Below, piece by piece: positions 13,097 to 25,400 of a stretch of 64,000 nt of DNA. The notes under the pieces are model-generated. The model had not been told where the DNA came from and ran no database searches. It worked only from the letters and a program-made list of their open reading frames with translations. The DNA is from Mermis nigrescens (Eukaryota; Nematoda; Enoplea; Mermithida; Mermithidae), in NCBI GenBank assembly GCA_036768485.1, contig JAVLUZ010000142.1, forward strand, positions 2,789,848 to 2,853,847, written 5' to 3'. Position numbers and translations under genes: made by a program. The stretch's first letter is position 1. Every line of letters starts with the position of its first letter.

Positions 13097-13446
13097 ATGC
13101 GACCAATAGTAATGTGTGGTTTTATTTGCTGTACGGCAATCCACATCATTATTTGTTCCCGGACCTGGAATCTCAGGCAAATTAGCCGAACTCAGCCGCG
13201 ACGCTTGGCCGCTGACGAATACAGTTTTCCCTCTACAGATTTTGACCGATTTGGCGAGTCTCCAAATCACGCAGATTTCGGAAATATACAAACTAAAATA
13301 GCTCGTAAAGGGATCGATTATTTGGCCAGGGCAGCAGACTTGATTATTCAAAGCTTAATGCACAACGTCAGGATTCCCGAACGTATTAGCATCGGTTCTT
13401 TAACACTTGCTTATGTCACCGTCTCCGACTATCAAGCGATTGACCG
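13097..13446 (+). CDS. LBP/BPI-like gene, exon 1 (signal peptide and N-terminal barrel start)
   Basis: Codes residues 1-117 of the model. ATG at 13097 opens a signal peptide (MRPIVMCGFICCTAIHIIIC), then a polar stretch with a basic QPRR site that could be processed, then the family N-terminal block IQTKIARKGIDYLARAA and an RIPERISIGSL segment corresponding to the first barrel strands. The reading frame is also open 36 nt upstream of this ATG, but the ATG fits the signal peptide. The donor GTATAT at 13447 gives phase 2, matching exon 2. The frame stays open to 13486, so the donor is chosen by phase and homology rather than forced by a stop. A MITE begins only 58 bp downstream. Confidence 0.82.
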
Positions 13447-16400
13447 GTATATCATGATGTTTACTTTGACCAAATGTTTAATTTAAGATGTAAAAACTTA
13501 GCACCATACGTGGGCAGCAGCCGAAGTCGAGAGGGATCTGAGTGATGTAAAATTGGCAAAAATCCCCATAAAACATGCCAAAAATTTAGTTCTGGGGGTC
13601 TACCGGATTATCGGGAGGGTCTAACTCACACATGGGCGCAGGGGTCTGGGGTATAAGAAAACCCCGCAGATTACTGTGGAACTTCAGAATTTTATTTTTA
13701 GTAACAATTCTGGCAATTTTTGGCGATTTCACTCAACCAGACCCCCTAGAATTTTCTAGCTGCCCATGTATATGTCTAACTCCTTCCCCTAAACCCCCTC
13801 CCCCAAGCTCATGTGTATTTAGCACTCATATTAATGTTATTAATATGAAGAAAGACTCAATTTGCATTTTTCTGAGACAAATTATCTTCCAAACCCTTTA
13901 GCCTCAAATATGATACATTTTCAGAAAACCTTGGTCATGTTCTTAAATTGTACGGCGGGACCGAAAAATTGATGTTTTTTCCGCTATCAACCAACGACAT
14001 TCAATTGAAACCGTCTGGAAATTAGAATTTGTGACCAAAAGTCCATTATGCTAATTTAACGCTTATAAAATGCATTTAACCTAACTCCTAACATAATTTT
14101 TCACGAGTAATCCAGTAAAAAGATTTTCTCACGCATTCATCTAAACTTTTTCAGTACCTACCTATTCAAGCTTCTCAATCAATGTGTGGTTTTAATGCTT
14201 TAAGCAAGCTCTGTAATAGTGTTCACGCAATGCTTTCGACTTCAAACGAAATTCATATGTTATTATAAAGCAGCACTAGAAATTGTGTTATATGGAATGC
14301 TGTGTTTGAGCTGCATTGCAGATACTTAGTAGATTTTGCTTTCATGCCTATAGCCTGTTTCGTATAACTTTGGGCATAAATTCAAAGAATTTTTATCGAC
14401 AGTAAGGTGACATGTACCATGATTATACATTAAATAATGCTATAATCGCAAGGTGTTAGCTTATTGTTGGAGATAATTCTATAAGCATTTGAATGCTTAA
14501 CCCAAATAAGTGCTTACGGTTTTAATTGTTTCAGGGCAGCAATAATTTTGTTGCCTTGCGCTTCAACATTGACACTATAATCTGTTTCACACAAGTTTGG
14601 GAATAAATTTTGAGAATTTTTTTCGAAAGTAAGCCGACGGATTACGATAAATCATAGGTAGCGCAACGCGCTACCTATGATTTATTGTAATCCGTGGGAA
14701 TAAATTTTAAGAATATACTTGGCCTACTTTTTTCTTATATGTTCATCACAGCGAGGTGCGAATTTTATGTCCACCCCTTCAGCAACACTGGGACACTTCT
14801 GTATTGTGCGGTTTTTCAAAAAGATAGATAATAAAAAAATTCGATGTGGGTTTTTAAAAATTTTTTTCACTTCTACCCGTTGTGTACAGAGCATGCAAAC
14901 TTTTACTGTAACGTTATAACATTTATTTTTCAAAATTTTGGTCGGTCACACGACTTTTCTAGCTCAGTTTTGAATTCTGTTTGGTCTGATTTTTTTAAAA
15001 TGTAGACAATTAAATGAGCTCAAAACGCGTTTTTTATTTTTTTAAAAGTGACTTATTTACAGAGTGGCAATGTAAAGAGTGTAAAGAATCTGGGGCTTGA
15101 AAAAACACTTTTGATCTATTTTTTGTCTGCCAACAACTCCGGTTATGAGTCCCAAGAAATCTGTTTTTGCAGAAAGCTACTTCAACTCGATAGCTACTTT
15201 CGACTTACCAGCAAACTTTTTGACAGTCAATACGGAGTTAGATCTAGGAATTTAAACTTCACACTTTAGTGGATGTGTGTAAAAAACAAATTTTGTCTCA
15301 GATTTCTCTATCAACTTCTCCAGTTATAAGTCGGGATAAATTGAATAAAACAAAATAAAAATAATTCCAAGGGCTACACATAGCAAATTGCGTTCGAAAA
15401 AAGTCAATATTGAGTTATTTATGGAGGTGGAAAGCTCGAAATCAAGGGTGTAATGGGGTGAAAAACACGTATTTTCCCTCTTTTGATTGGTCACTATCTC
15501 AAATATTTTGCGGAACAGAAGTCTTCCACGCACAAACTTACTACAATTCAAAGGCTACAAACTAGCCCAAACCGGATTTTTTTACACTCAATGGGTAGTT
15601 AGGTTCAGATTTTTAAAGTTTACAATGCGGTGGATAATGGAAAAATGCATTTTTGTCCTTTATTGTACGCCAATTTCACCGTTTAGAAGTCGGAATGAGT
15701 CGAATAGAATAAAAATAAAGTACTTACAAAGGGGTATACGTCATAGCGAATTGTCTTTATTTAAATCAATGTTGAGCTTTTTCGGGAAATGTAAAGTAAA
15801 AAATCGGGTATGTTAAAAGTGTTTCTGTCATGTCTTTTCCTGACAACGTTTCCGCTTATAAGTCTGAACAGATAAAAAGTTTAAAAAATGTACCAAGGGT
15901 CAAACGTGATGCGTCAGTTAGGCGGGTTTGTTTACACTCAACAGTGGTATACAGTGGTTTACATTTAATATTTATTTCTCGGCAGATCATTGTAGAGAGT
16001 CCATTTTTTCATAAATATTGATCGAAATATCAGAGTAATATCAGAATTACGAATCCAACTAAAATCTTCTTTACACTCAGGAGTTGTGTAAACTTTACAC
16101 TGAAAGATTAACTTAAGTTCTAGAGCTTTGCGGAAGCTTAATTATTTCAAAATATGCTATGTAACGTCAGAATTACGAATCTGACTGTTAGTTTTCTCTA
16201 CACCCACTAGTTGTATAATGTTTACACTATTCATTTATTTTTGATGCTAAGTTTACACTACAAATTTATTGTACTTCCAGAGCATTGCAAACATACGTGG
16301 GCAGCAAGAGAATTCTGGGGGTGCAAGATTTTTTTGAAGGTCAAAAAATGGCCTTAAAAATGGTGGTATGGCGATAAAAACACCATTTTTCGGCGTTTCT

Positions 16401-19400
16401 CATCAAGCACTATCCATTGGCATCAAAAAATTGCGAAAAAACGAAAAAAAATTTCAAAAATTGAATTCTGGGGGGGTATTTCGATTTCTGGGGGAGGGGG
16501 GTATTTTGGTTTCTGGGGGTGCATACCCCCAACCCCCTCCACGCCCAGGTGTGATTGCAAAGCGTGAATTTCTTCAAAATATGTCCCAAAAGGTCAGGAT
16601 GACGAATGTGACTGTATTTTTCTTTACACCTAATAGTTGTGTAAAGTTAACACTAAAAATTGACTTAAGTTTCGGAGCATTGCAAAAGCTTATTTTTTAA
16701 ATGTTCCATGTAACGTCAGGATTAAAAATATGAATGCAAGTGTTCTTTACACCCAGTAGTTGGGTAAAATTTATGCTGAAAAGATTTAATCGTTCTAAAT
16801 AATTAAGGTTGTCTTGTTTCAAACAATAATGCAGTTGTTCAAACTAATATTGTTTTCCGCGTCCATGAACTGCTGTCATTGTAGTGGTATGTTACCGTAT
16901 GTGTTTACTGAGCTACTTAATCAAGTCATGTTAATTAAAAGTAGGGTATTAGCAAAGAAAAATGATCCAATGGAACAAAAAGGACGAATGTAGTTGAAAT
17001 TACGCATCATTAAGGCCATAAAAATAGGGGACTAGGAAAAAAGTTACATATGTATGCGTGTGAAAGTTGTAAGAATCCACTAAAACTACGACTTCCGCTG
17101 AAGAACGCAAAAAATCGAAGTATATTCTGCGGCTTCTAAAAAAAGCGCGCCTGCAAAAAAATGTTGTTCACTGCCTCAGAAAAAGAGATAATAAGGAAGC
17201 TTTGATATTTTTTAATAGCCGATTTACTTTCTTATCAATATCAAGTTTTTCTTTCAATTTCTAATCGAGATTTAGTTAATCGTCAATGGCTCCATAAATG
17301 AATTATGACAAGCAGACAATCATGTTAATAGCTGTTCCATAGCAATGCATGCCATGCTAGCGTAAGCAGGCACATTATGTCGTTTTTTTGATGAGTGATT
17401 GCTTCTCATTTAGGAATAAGCTGTTCATGTTATTTATGTTTACGTCGGAGGTGCAATTCCCGTCTGCAGGCCGCGGAATAAAGTTCAATTTTTTACGTTT
17501 TTCAGCGTAAAGTCGTATTTTTAGTGGATCCTTACAACTTCCACAGGCAGCAATCTGTCAGCTTATTGCTGGACTTAGTTTTAAAATTTATGCTCAATCT
17601 TGTGTGTAACACACTATAGGTTTAAACTTGACTTGAACCTGATTTATTGGAATCAGCTTAAGCCAGGCCTCCTATCACGTCTCCTCAAAGATTGAGGTCA
17701 TTTTAAGTTTGGCGGCTTAACAAATTGAAACCAGACCTGTGAATTTCGAGTAGAACATTCTTGCTGTCAAAAGCTGACAAATTGATCTTTTCTTCACAGC
17801 TGGCACAGTAGAAACAATGCTTTTTGGAATTCCCGTCAATGATCTGATTGCAAGTTATTTATCTCTGTTGTGTCTTGCTCTACTTCTGGGGTCGGTTTCG
17901 ATATAGCGACTTAAGTCGAGTAGAACTTAAGTCTGAACTTAGCGGTTTCAATAAGAAAACTTAAGTCCGAACTTAAGAATAAGCCGGTTTCAATAAAGTC
18001 AAGTCCAAACTTAAAAAAACTACAAGTCCAAACTTAAAAAAACTAAGTTACGACTTAAGTTGCAAATATTTAAGACAGCACGGAGCTGTCTTAAATGACT
18101 TATTTGGTACGAGTAGTATTTTTTAGCTATCACATTGGTTGTAATACATATTGTTTTATTGTTTTCGTTCAAGTGGCTTATCATTGCAACGAATATTGAA
18201 TAAGAGTTGTCGGAAATATATGATTATGTTTAAGAATAAAGCCAGTTAATAAGATGTTTTTGGCATAAAAGCTAAATTTAGCATATGCTTTATTTTCATT
18301 TCCGGTATAATTATAAATATCTTCATTCTACACGATTTAGAAACTAATGTAAACAAAAATGAAAAAATAAACAACAAAGTTCGGATTACCTAGGCAGAAT
18401 AATCAAAAAACGTGAAACTACTGCCTACGGTGATCTCGTGACTTAAAAAACCATCGGTTATCTAAATTAGAGTGAGAAATACTACTCCAAAACTTGGCAA
18501 CTCTCATAAAGTTCGGTTGTCTCTAATGTAATGAAATGTTTTAATGACAGGCGCGGACAGCGTTTCATCATGGATTGTGAATTCAAAATTCTGATGGAAT
18601 ATCGTTTGAAGAAAATTCAATCATTTCGAAGCAAACGTGAAGCCAATACTTAAATTCAACTAGCTGTCCGGGTATGTCATCGGGAATCTGGTATACCCCA
18701 GAAATCGATTGACCCCCAGAATTGAATTTTTGGCATGTTTTTTTTGTGATTTTTGCAAGTTTAACACCATTTAGACCCCAGAATTTGGCTGTAGTCCATG
18801 TACGACTACAACTAAATCTTAATATTTCCAAGTTGTAATAATTCTTAAATCGTTGTAAGATCGCTTTTCTCCATAATTTGTTTTGGCATACGACAGCATG
18901 AAAAAGTCGTGATGACCAACATGATATATGAGGGGGATTCAAACCACCTTAGTTTTTCAACTCAACCCAGAATTCATTATTGTGCAAAAATTCATAGAAA
19001 AGGCGCTATTCTAAGCGTTTTTAGCTATTATTTTGCTCAAAATGTGCCAACTTTTTCGGCGCTTCGCGCACATTATTCGATTATAGGAGTATTTTGCGTG
19101 ATTTATATAAATTCTTCGATATTTTTTCGAAATTGTATTTGAATTGTTTTTTATGTGTTTTCACGTTTTGCTCGTAGAAAGAAAGAGCGTCATCACAAAC
19201 GCTGAAAAGTGTTTTTAACCTGTATTCATCAGTCTTTGAGCTCAAAAAATTATAGAAAAACTTTTTGGCTCCAATCCCTGCTCCTCCAGAATTTCCGTGT
19301 TATGCATGTCTGGTAATAACCAATTTTTTAGTAATCAAAAAACCTGTGATATTTACAATTAAATTATTAACCCAACGCTTTATAATCTGTGTTTTCTGCA

Positions 19401-22400
19401 TGTTTGACTGCTCACATAGCGTACGTGCGCCATGGTCTTAAGTTTGAACTCTATTTAAAACCGGACTTAGGTTTAAGATGGAACTTGTCTTATTGAAACC
19501 GGCCCCTGATCTGTGATGAAAACAGCCGTTAAGCTAGGTTTTTCAATTTAGATCATGGATCAAGTTGGAGTATGCTAGCGGATTTACTTGGCGGAAAGAA
19601 AACGTGACAGTCGACTTAGAAGGTCATCTGATTGGCCGTATAGGGCACCATCGTTTGCAAAATGGATCCATACATGCAACACTGAGCGGCGTCAAAATCT
19701 CCGTATCCTTAGAGTCCTTTGAGCGTAGCGGTCGTTTTTATATTGTTTTTCAATCTTGTTCATTCAATCCCAAACATACTTCATTACAATATCTATCGGT
19801 TAAGCCTCAACACCTGTCTTCGCTATTAGGTGAGCGCCGAGATTTACGAGCTTAATTTAAAAAATATTTGATATCATAGGTAGCGCGATAGCGCTACCTA
19901 TAATATACTTGGCCATCCTTTTTTCTTATGTTTTTCACAGCGAGTGCGAAATTTCTGTCCCCCCTCACAGCTATAACGGCACACATCTGAGAGGTGCGGT
20001 TTTTTTAAAAGGTAGATAATAAAAAAATTTAGTGCCCCCATTTTTTTTATTGTTTACACTCAATACCGAGCGCGTCGTGAGTGTGTAAAGTTTACACCAA
20101 AAATTCAAATAATTTGCGGAGGGCCAATTTTTTTTAAAAATGTTTTCCCTAATTAGTAGGTTACGAATCTGGTCTTAAAATTTCTTTACACTCATTGGTT
20201 GTTGCACAGGAGTGTAAATTAGACGGTTTTTTTTACAGTTTTCATGTGGCCAAGCATATCTAACTCAGTTTTACATTCTATGCAGTCTGATTGGTTTCAA
20301 AATGTAGACGGTTAAAAAATCTAGGGGGACTTTTTTAATTTTTTTTAAAGTAATATTCTCGAATTTAGAGGCGGTTTATTGTAAAGAGTCTGGGACAAAA
20401 AAATTTTTCCCTGCCATATTCTCCACTTGGTAGACAAAACGTGGTAACTACCCTTAAAATGTGCCTCGTCTTAAGCGCTACACGTCAAAATTTATTTTGT
20501 TTCTTTACAATCAATATTGCGTTATTAGTGCAAGTGTAAACTTTACACTGAAAAAATTTTTCCGCCTATAGCGTCGTGGATGATGAATTTTTTTAAAAAT
20601 GTTTTCCCTAATTAGTAGGTTACGAATCTGGTCTTAAAATTTCTTTACACTCATTGGTTGTTGCACAGGAGTGTAAATTAGACGGTTTTTTACTGTTTTC
20701 ATGTGCAAGAGCATATCTAACTCAGTTTTACATTCTATGCAGTCTGATTGATTTCTAAAGGTAGACGGTTATAAAATCTAGGAGAAACTTTTTTTATTTT
20801 TTCTTAAAAAGTAATATTTTCGAATTTAGAGGCGGTTTATTGTAAAGAGTCTGAGACAAAAAAATTTTTTCCCTGCAATATTCTCCACTTAGTAGAAAGA
20901 ACGTGGTAACTACCTTTAAAATCTGCCTCGTCTTAAGCGCTACACGTCAAAATTTATTTTGTTTCTTTACAATCAATATTGCGTTATTAGTGCAGGTGTA
21001 AACTTTACACTGAAAAAATTTTTTCCGCCCAGAGCGTCGTGGATGATGAATTTTTTTAAATGTTCTCTGTGAGGTCAGAATAACGAATCTGACCTTCAAA
21101 CGTTTCTACAATCAATACACAGTACCAGGGGTTTAAACTTTACATTCTAGTGGATGAGTAAAAAAACAGATTTTGTCCAAGATTTCTCTGCCAACTTTTT
21201 TCGGTTATAAGTTAAGATAATTTAAATAGATAAAAATAAAGTAACTTTTAAGGGCTACACGTCGAAGCAAACCGCGTTCAAAAAACGTAATATTGAGTTG
21301 TTAATGGGGGTGTAAAGTTCGAAATCTGAGGTGTAAAATGGGCGAAAAAAACAGGTTTTTTCGTATTTAATTGGTAAATCATATCAAATATTTTGCGGAA
21401 CATAAGTTTGGCGCATACAAACGTACTACAATCAAAGGGCTACAAACTGGCCCAAACCGAATTTATTTACACTCAATGGGGCGTTCGGTTCAGATTTTTA
21501 AAGTTTACAATGTGGTGGACAGTGAAAAATACGTGTTTGTCCATATTTTTGTTCGCCACCCCTTAAAAAGTACTTTATTTTTATCCTATTCGACCTCTCC
21601 CGACTTCTTCACTTCATATTTTTGTTCGCCACCCCTTAGAAAGTACTTTATTTTTATCCTATTCGACCTCTCCCGACTTCTGAACAGAGAAAGTGGAGTG
21701 TAAATAAATTCGGTTTGGGCCAGTTTGTAGCCCTTTGATTGTAGTACGTTTGTATGTGCCAAACTTATGTTTGTAAACTTTACACTGAAAAAATTTTTTG
21801 GGAAAAAATTCGGTTTGGGTTTTTTTTGAAACAGATGAAAAAAAACCGATTGATTGCCCCAGATGTACATTCTTGTGCTCAATTTCCATACGCACGTACA
21901 CGACCGTTAAGCGCAACGCTTAAGCGAGTCGCCCGGGACCACCTTCCCCTAAAAATTATCATATTTTTCATTCCTTTCCCACACATATTTTCAATCAAAA
22001 TCCGGGATAGGAAAATGGGCACTCGGGCTTAATGCGACTTGAGTAGGAATTGGTATGTGTGTTATCATATCTTACATGTGTTAAAAGATCCTATGTGTGT
22101 GTCTCATATTTGTGCTTGTCTCGTTTGTACATACCTTTACCGTAAGCTTTTGCCCATAGGCGTATTGTCGTATTCATAGATCCTTTTCATATCTCTTGGT
22201 TCGTGTTGTTACGCCTCTTTTTCCGCGTCAGTTAAAACTGCGTGCGAGCGCAGTTTTGACGGCACTTTAAGATTTTACATTTTACAATTAGTTTTTGAGC
22301 CTGAGAGCCTCTCCGCCAGCTTCCGCGCTGAGCGTATCTTTTTTTCTTTTCGTCGCCGTACGTGAGCAGACTCCGTACGTGCCCTTTATCTGCTTGGCTG

Positions 22401-25400
22401 CAGAACTCGTCTGTTAGTTTTCCTGCGTAGTGTGCACGCTTCTTTTCGCCATACGCTTTGTTTTTAATCATTCGTGTTTGTGTCAATTGGCATCAGTTGT
22501 TGTATGCCTTTGGCAGGGCTTTGTGCCCTTGTTTAATTACATTGTTTGATTTTACCCGATTAGCGTAACACGACGGTCAGCAGCATGTATCCTCCATGCT
22601 GTCGCTTTTTAATTGCTTCATAATTTTTCTGTCCAAAAAATATTGTAAAAATTAATTATTCAATTAACGATGCTGGGCTCGGTTGAATTTCCGTGCTGTT
22701 GAATTCTGTCCTTGTGCTACACTATACTTAGGAACCCTTAATATTTTCAAGCACCGGAATTCGGTCCAAAACAAGTTAAATAATAATCTTTTTGAGCCCT
22801 CAATTAGGTTTCCGGGGAACTTACTTTAATTAGGTACTTAATCTCAAAGGGGTTAAATAAGTAAGTTTCACTAGGTGCGTGCGTAGAGGGACGGGCTACC
22901 TTGAATAGGCCGGGCCGCTTACCTCCGAATCGCCGGCTGGTGATCGACCTCCTAAAAAGGGCGAGAACCCCCGTGTGAGCGCATAAGCTTGAGATTCGGG
23001 TTAAGTAAGCGAAGTGAACGTAGCTTGAGTCTACGTTAACACATCTGATATTTATTTGTCCTTGGGCCATTGTGGAGACTTAATTTTTTCATTAATGTTG
23101 ATCGTAATATCAGAATTACGAATCCGACTGAAATTTTCTTTAAACTCTGTGGTTGTGTAAAGTTTACACTGCCTATTAACTCAACTCTTGTTCTAGAGCC
23201 TTGCGGAAGCTTAATTTTTTTCAAAATGTTCTACGTAAAATCAGAATTGAGAATCTGACTATTAGTTTTCTCTACACCTAGTAGTTGTGTGAAGTTTGCA
23301 CTAATCATTTGTTGTTAAAATGTAGTTTATACTACAAATTTATTTTACTTCCAAATCTGAGCGTTAATGTTCCTTACACTTGATATTTGCGTAAACTTAA
23401 TGCTGAAAAACTTTGATCTTTTAAAATAATGTAAGGTTGTCTTGTTTGAAAAGGATAATGCTGATGTTAAGAACATTATTGTTTTCCGTGTTCTTGGACT
23501 GCTGTCATTATAATGGCATGTTACTGTATGTGTTTACTGACCTGACTGATGTACTCGAATCATACTAATTAAAAGTGGGGTACTAGCAAAGAAAAATGCT
23601 CCGATGGAACAAAAAAGATGAATATACTTGGAATTGTGGATTATTAAGGATGTAAAAGGAGGGGACTAGGAAAAATCTACCTAAAGTCGCAAAATCTGCT
23701 AAAAATCAGACTTTCTCTAAGCAACGCAAAAAATCGATGTATATTCTGCGGCCAACAGATTAAAACAAATATTTAACCATAAAAATGATTGAAAAAGCAG
23801 CACGTTAGCTATGCAGTAGCTGGGCGTGGGTAAAAGGTGGCGCTGGCGCTGGCGCTGGCCCTGGCGCACATGGGTAAAAGGTGGCGCTGGCAATGGCGCT
23901 GGCGCTGGCCTTGGCCATGGCCAAGTGGGTAAAAGGTGGCGCTGGCGCTGGCCCTCGCCAACTGGGTAAAAGGTGGCGCTGGCGCTGGCCCTCGTCAACT
24001 GGGTAAAAGGTGGCGCTGGCCCTGGCCCTCGCCAACTGGGTAAAAGGTGGCGCTGGCGCTGGCGCTGGCCCTCGCCAACTGGGTAAAAGGTGGCGCTGGC
24101 GCTGGCCCTGGCCCTCGCCAAGTGGGTAAAAGGTGGCGCTGGCGCTGGCCCTGGCCCTCGCCAACTGGGTAAAGGTGGCGCTGGCGCTGGCCCTGACCCT
24201 CGCCAACTGGGTAAAAGGTGGCGCTGGTCCTCGCCAACTGGGTAAAAGGTGGCGCTGGCGCTGGCGCTGGCCCTCGCCAACTGGGTAAAAGGTGGCGCTG
24301 GCGCTGGCCCTCGCCCCTCCAGTGTTATAACGTACATAACGTTGAAGGATAGGAAGCCGGTTCCACCCATAGTCGGCCCTAATGTTATAACATATACAGT
24401 GTTGTAGTATAGGAGGTTGGCCCAAGAGTCTGGCCCCAAAGTTATAACATACAGTGCATAAGGATCTGCAATGGTTAAGGATAGAACATAGTATGAGGAG
24501 TGGAAGCGTGAAAGTTGGTACAGTGTCAGTTTAGGTCTAAGATTAAACTACGATTAAAGCTAAAGTAAGTGTAAAGTTGACCTGAGTGTAAAGTGCTATT
24601 GTATTCATAGTTAAACTATAGCTAATCAGCGGCGACTTTTTGGAGGAGGGGGAGTTCCACCCACCCCTAACACAAGCCCTACAATACTTATAAGCAGTAG
24701 TCCACTCTTGCTACCACTGCCAATCAGTCTTAAATGACAGGGCTATCCCAGGAAAAAATTCCCGGGGGGGAGAGAAACTCTTCAGGGGATAATTCAAAGG
24801 TCTATATCTCAAGAGCAAACAGTCGGATTGAACTCAAATTTTCAGGGTTTGATGAACATATGCCAGGCATGTCATGCATACAATATGTACGACGAATCTA
24901 CAGTATTCCGTTTTTAGTTTACACTTTCTCATACAGCACTGTAACTCAAGAAATAATAGTCGGATTTTGCTCAAATTTTCAGGATATGATGTAGTTATAT
25001 GGGCAAAGCATGCTATGTACAGAATTTTAGCGCGAAGCCTACAGTACACCAATTTACTTTACACTCTCTTATATAGCACTATATTTCAAGAACTAGTAGG
25101 CGGATTTAGCACAAATTTTCAGAGTAGGGTGAGAATATGTTGCATTTTTCATCTTATTGATGTAAGCATGTAATCTACAGTATGCTAGTTTTGGTTTACA
25201 CTATCTCATAAAGCACTTTAACTGAAGAACCAATGGTCGAGTTAGGCTCAAATTTTCAGGGTAGAGTGGGTATGCCTTAGGCATGCTATGTACAAAATTT
25301 TAGCGCAACCTACAGTATGCCAATTCTAGTTTACACTGTTTTAAATGTAGCTAAGCTTAAGAATCAATGATCAGATTGGGCACAAATTTTTAGGTTAGGG

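Noticed and set aside
22232..22486. Basic 84-codon frame in the unclassified segment
   Set aside because: The corresponding frame in the second tandem unit is disrupted and no family is recognised.
22900..23020. Hammerhead-like ribozyme in the unclassified segment
   Set aside because: CTGGTGA near 22935 superficially recalls the CTGATGA core, but no matching GAAA and stems could be placed.
23717..24439. Reading frames of 240 and 206 codons on the - strand
   Set aside because: Mirror image of the same minisatellite; stop-free because of unit composition.
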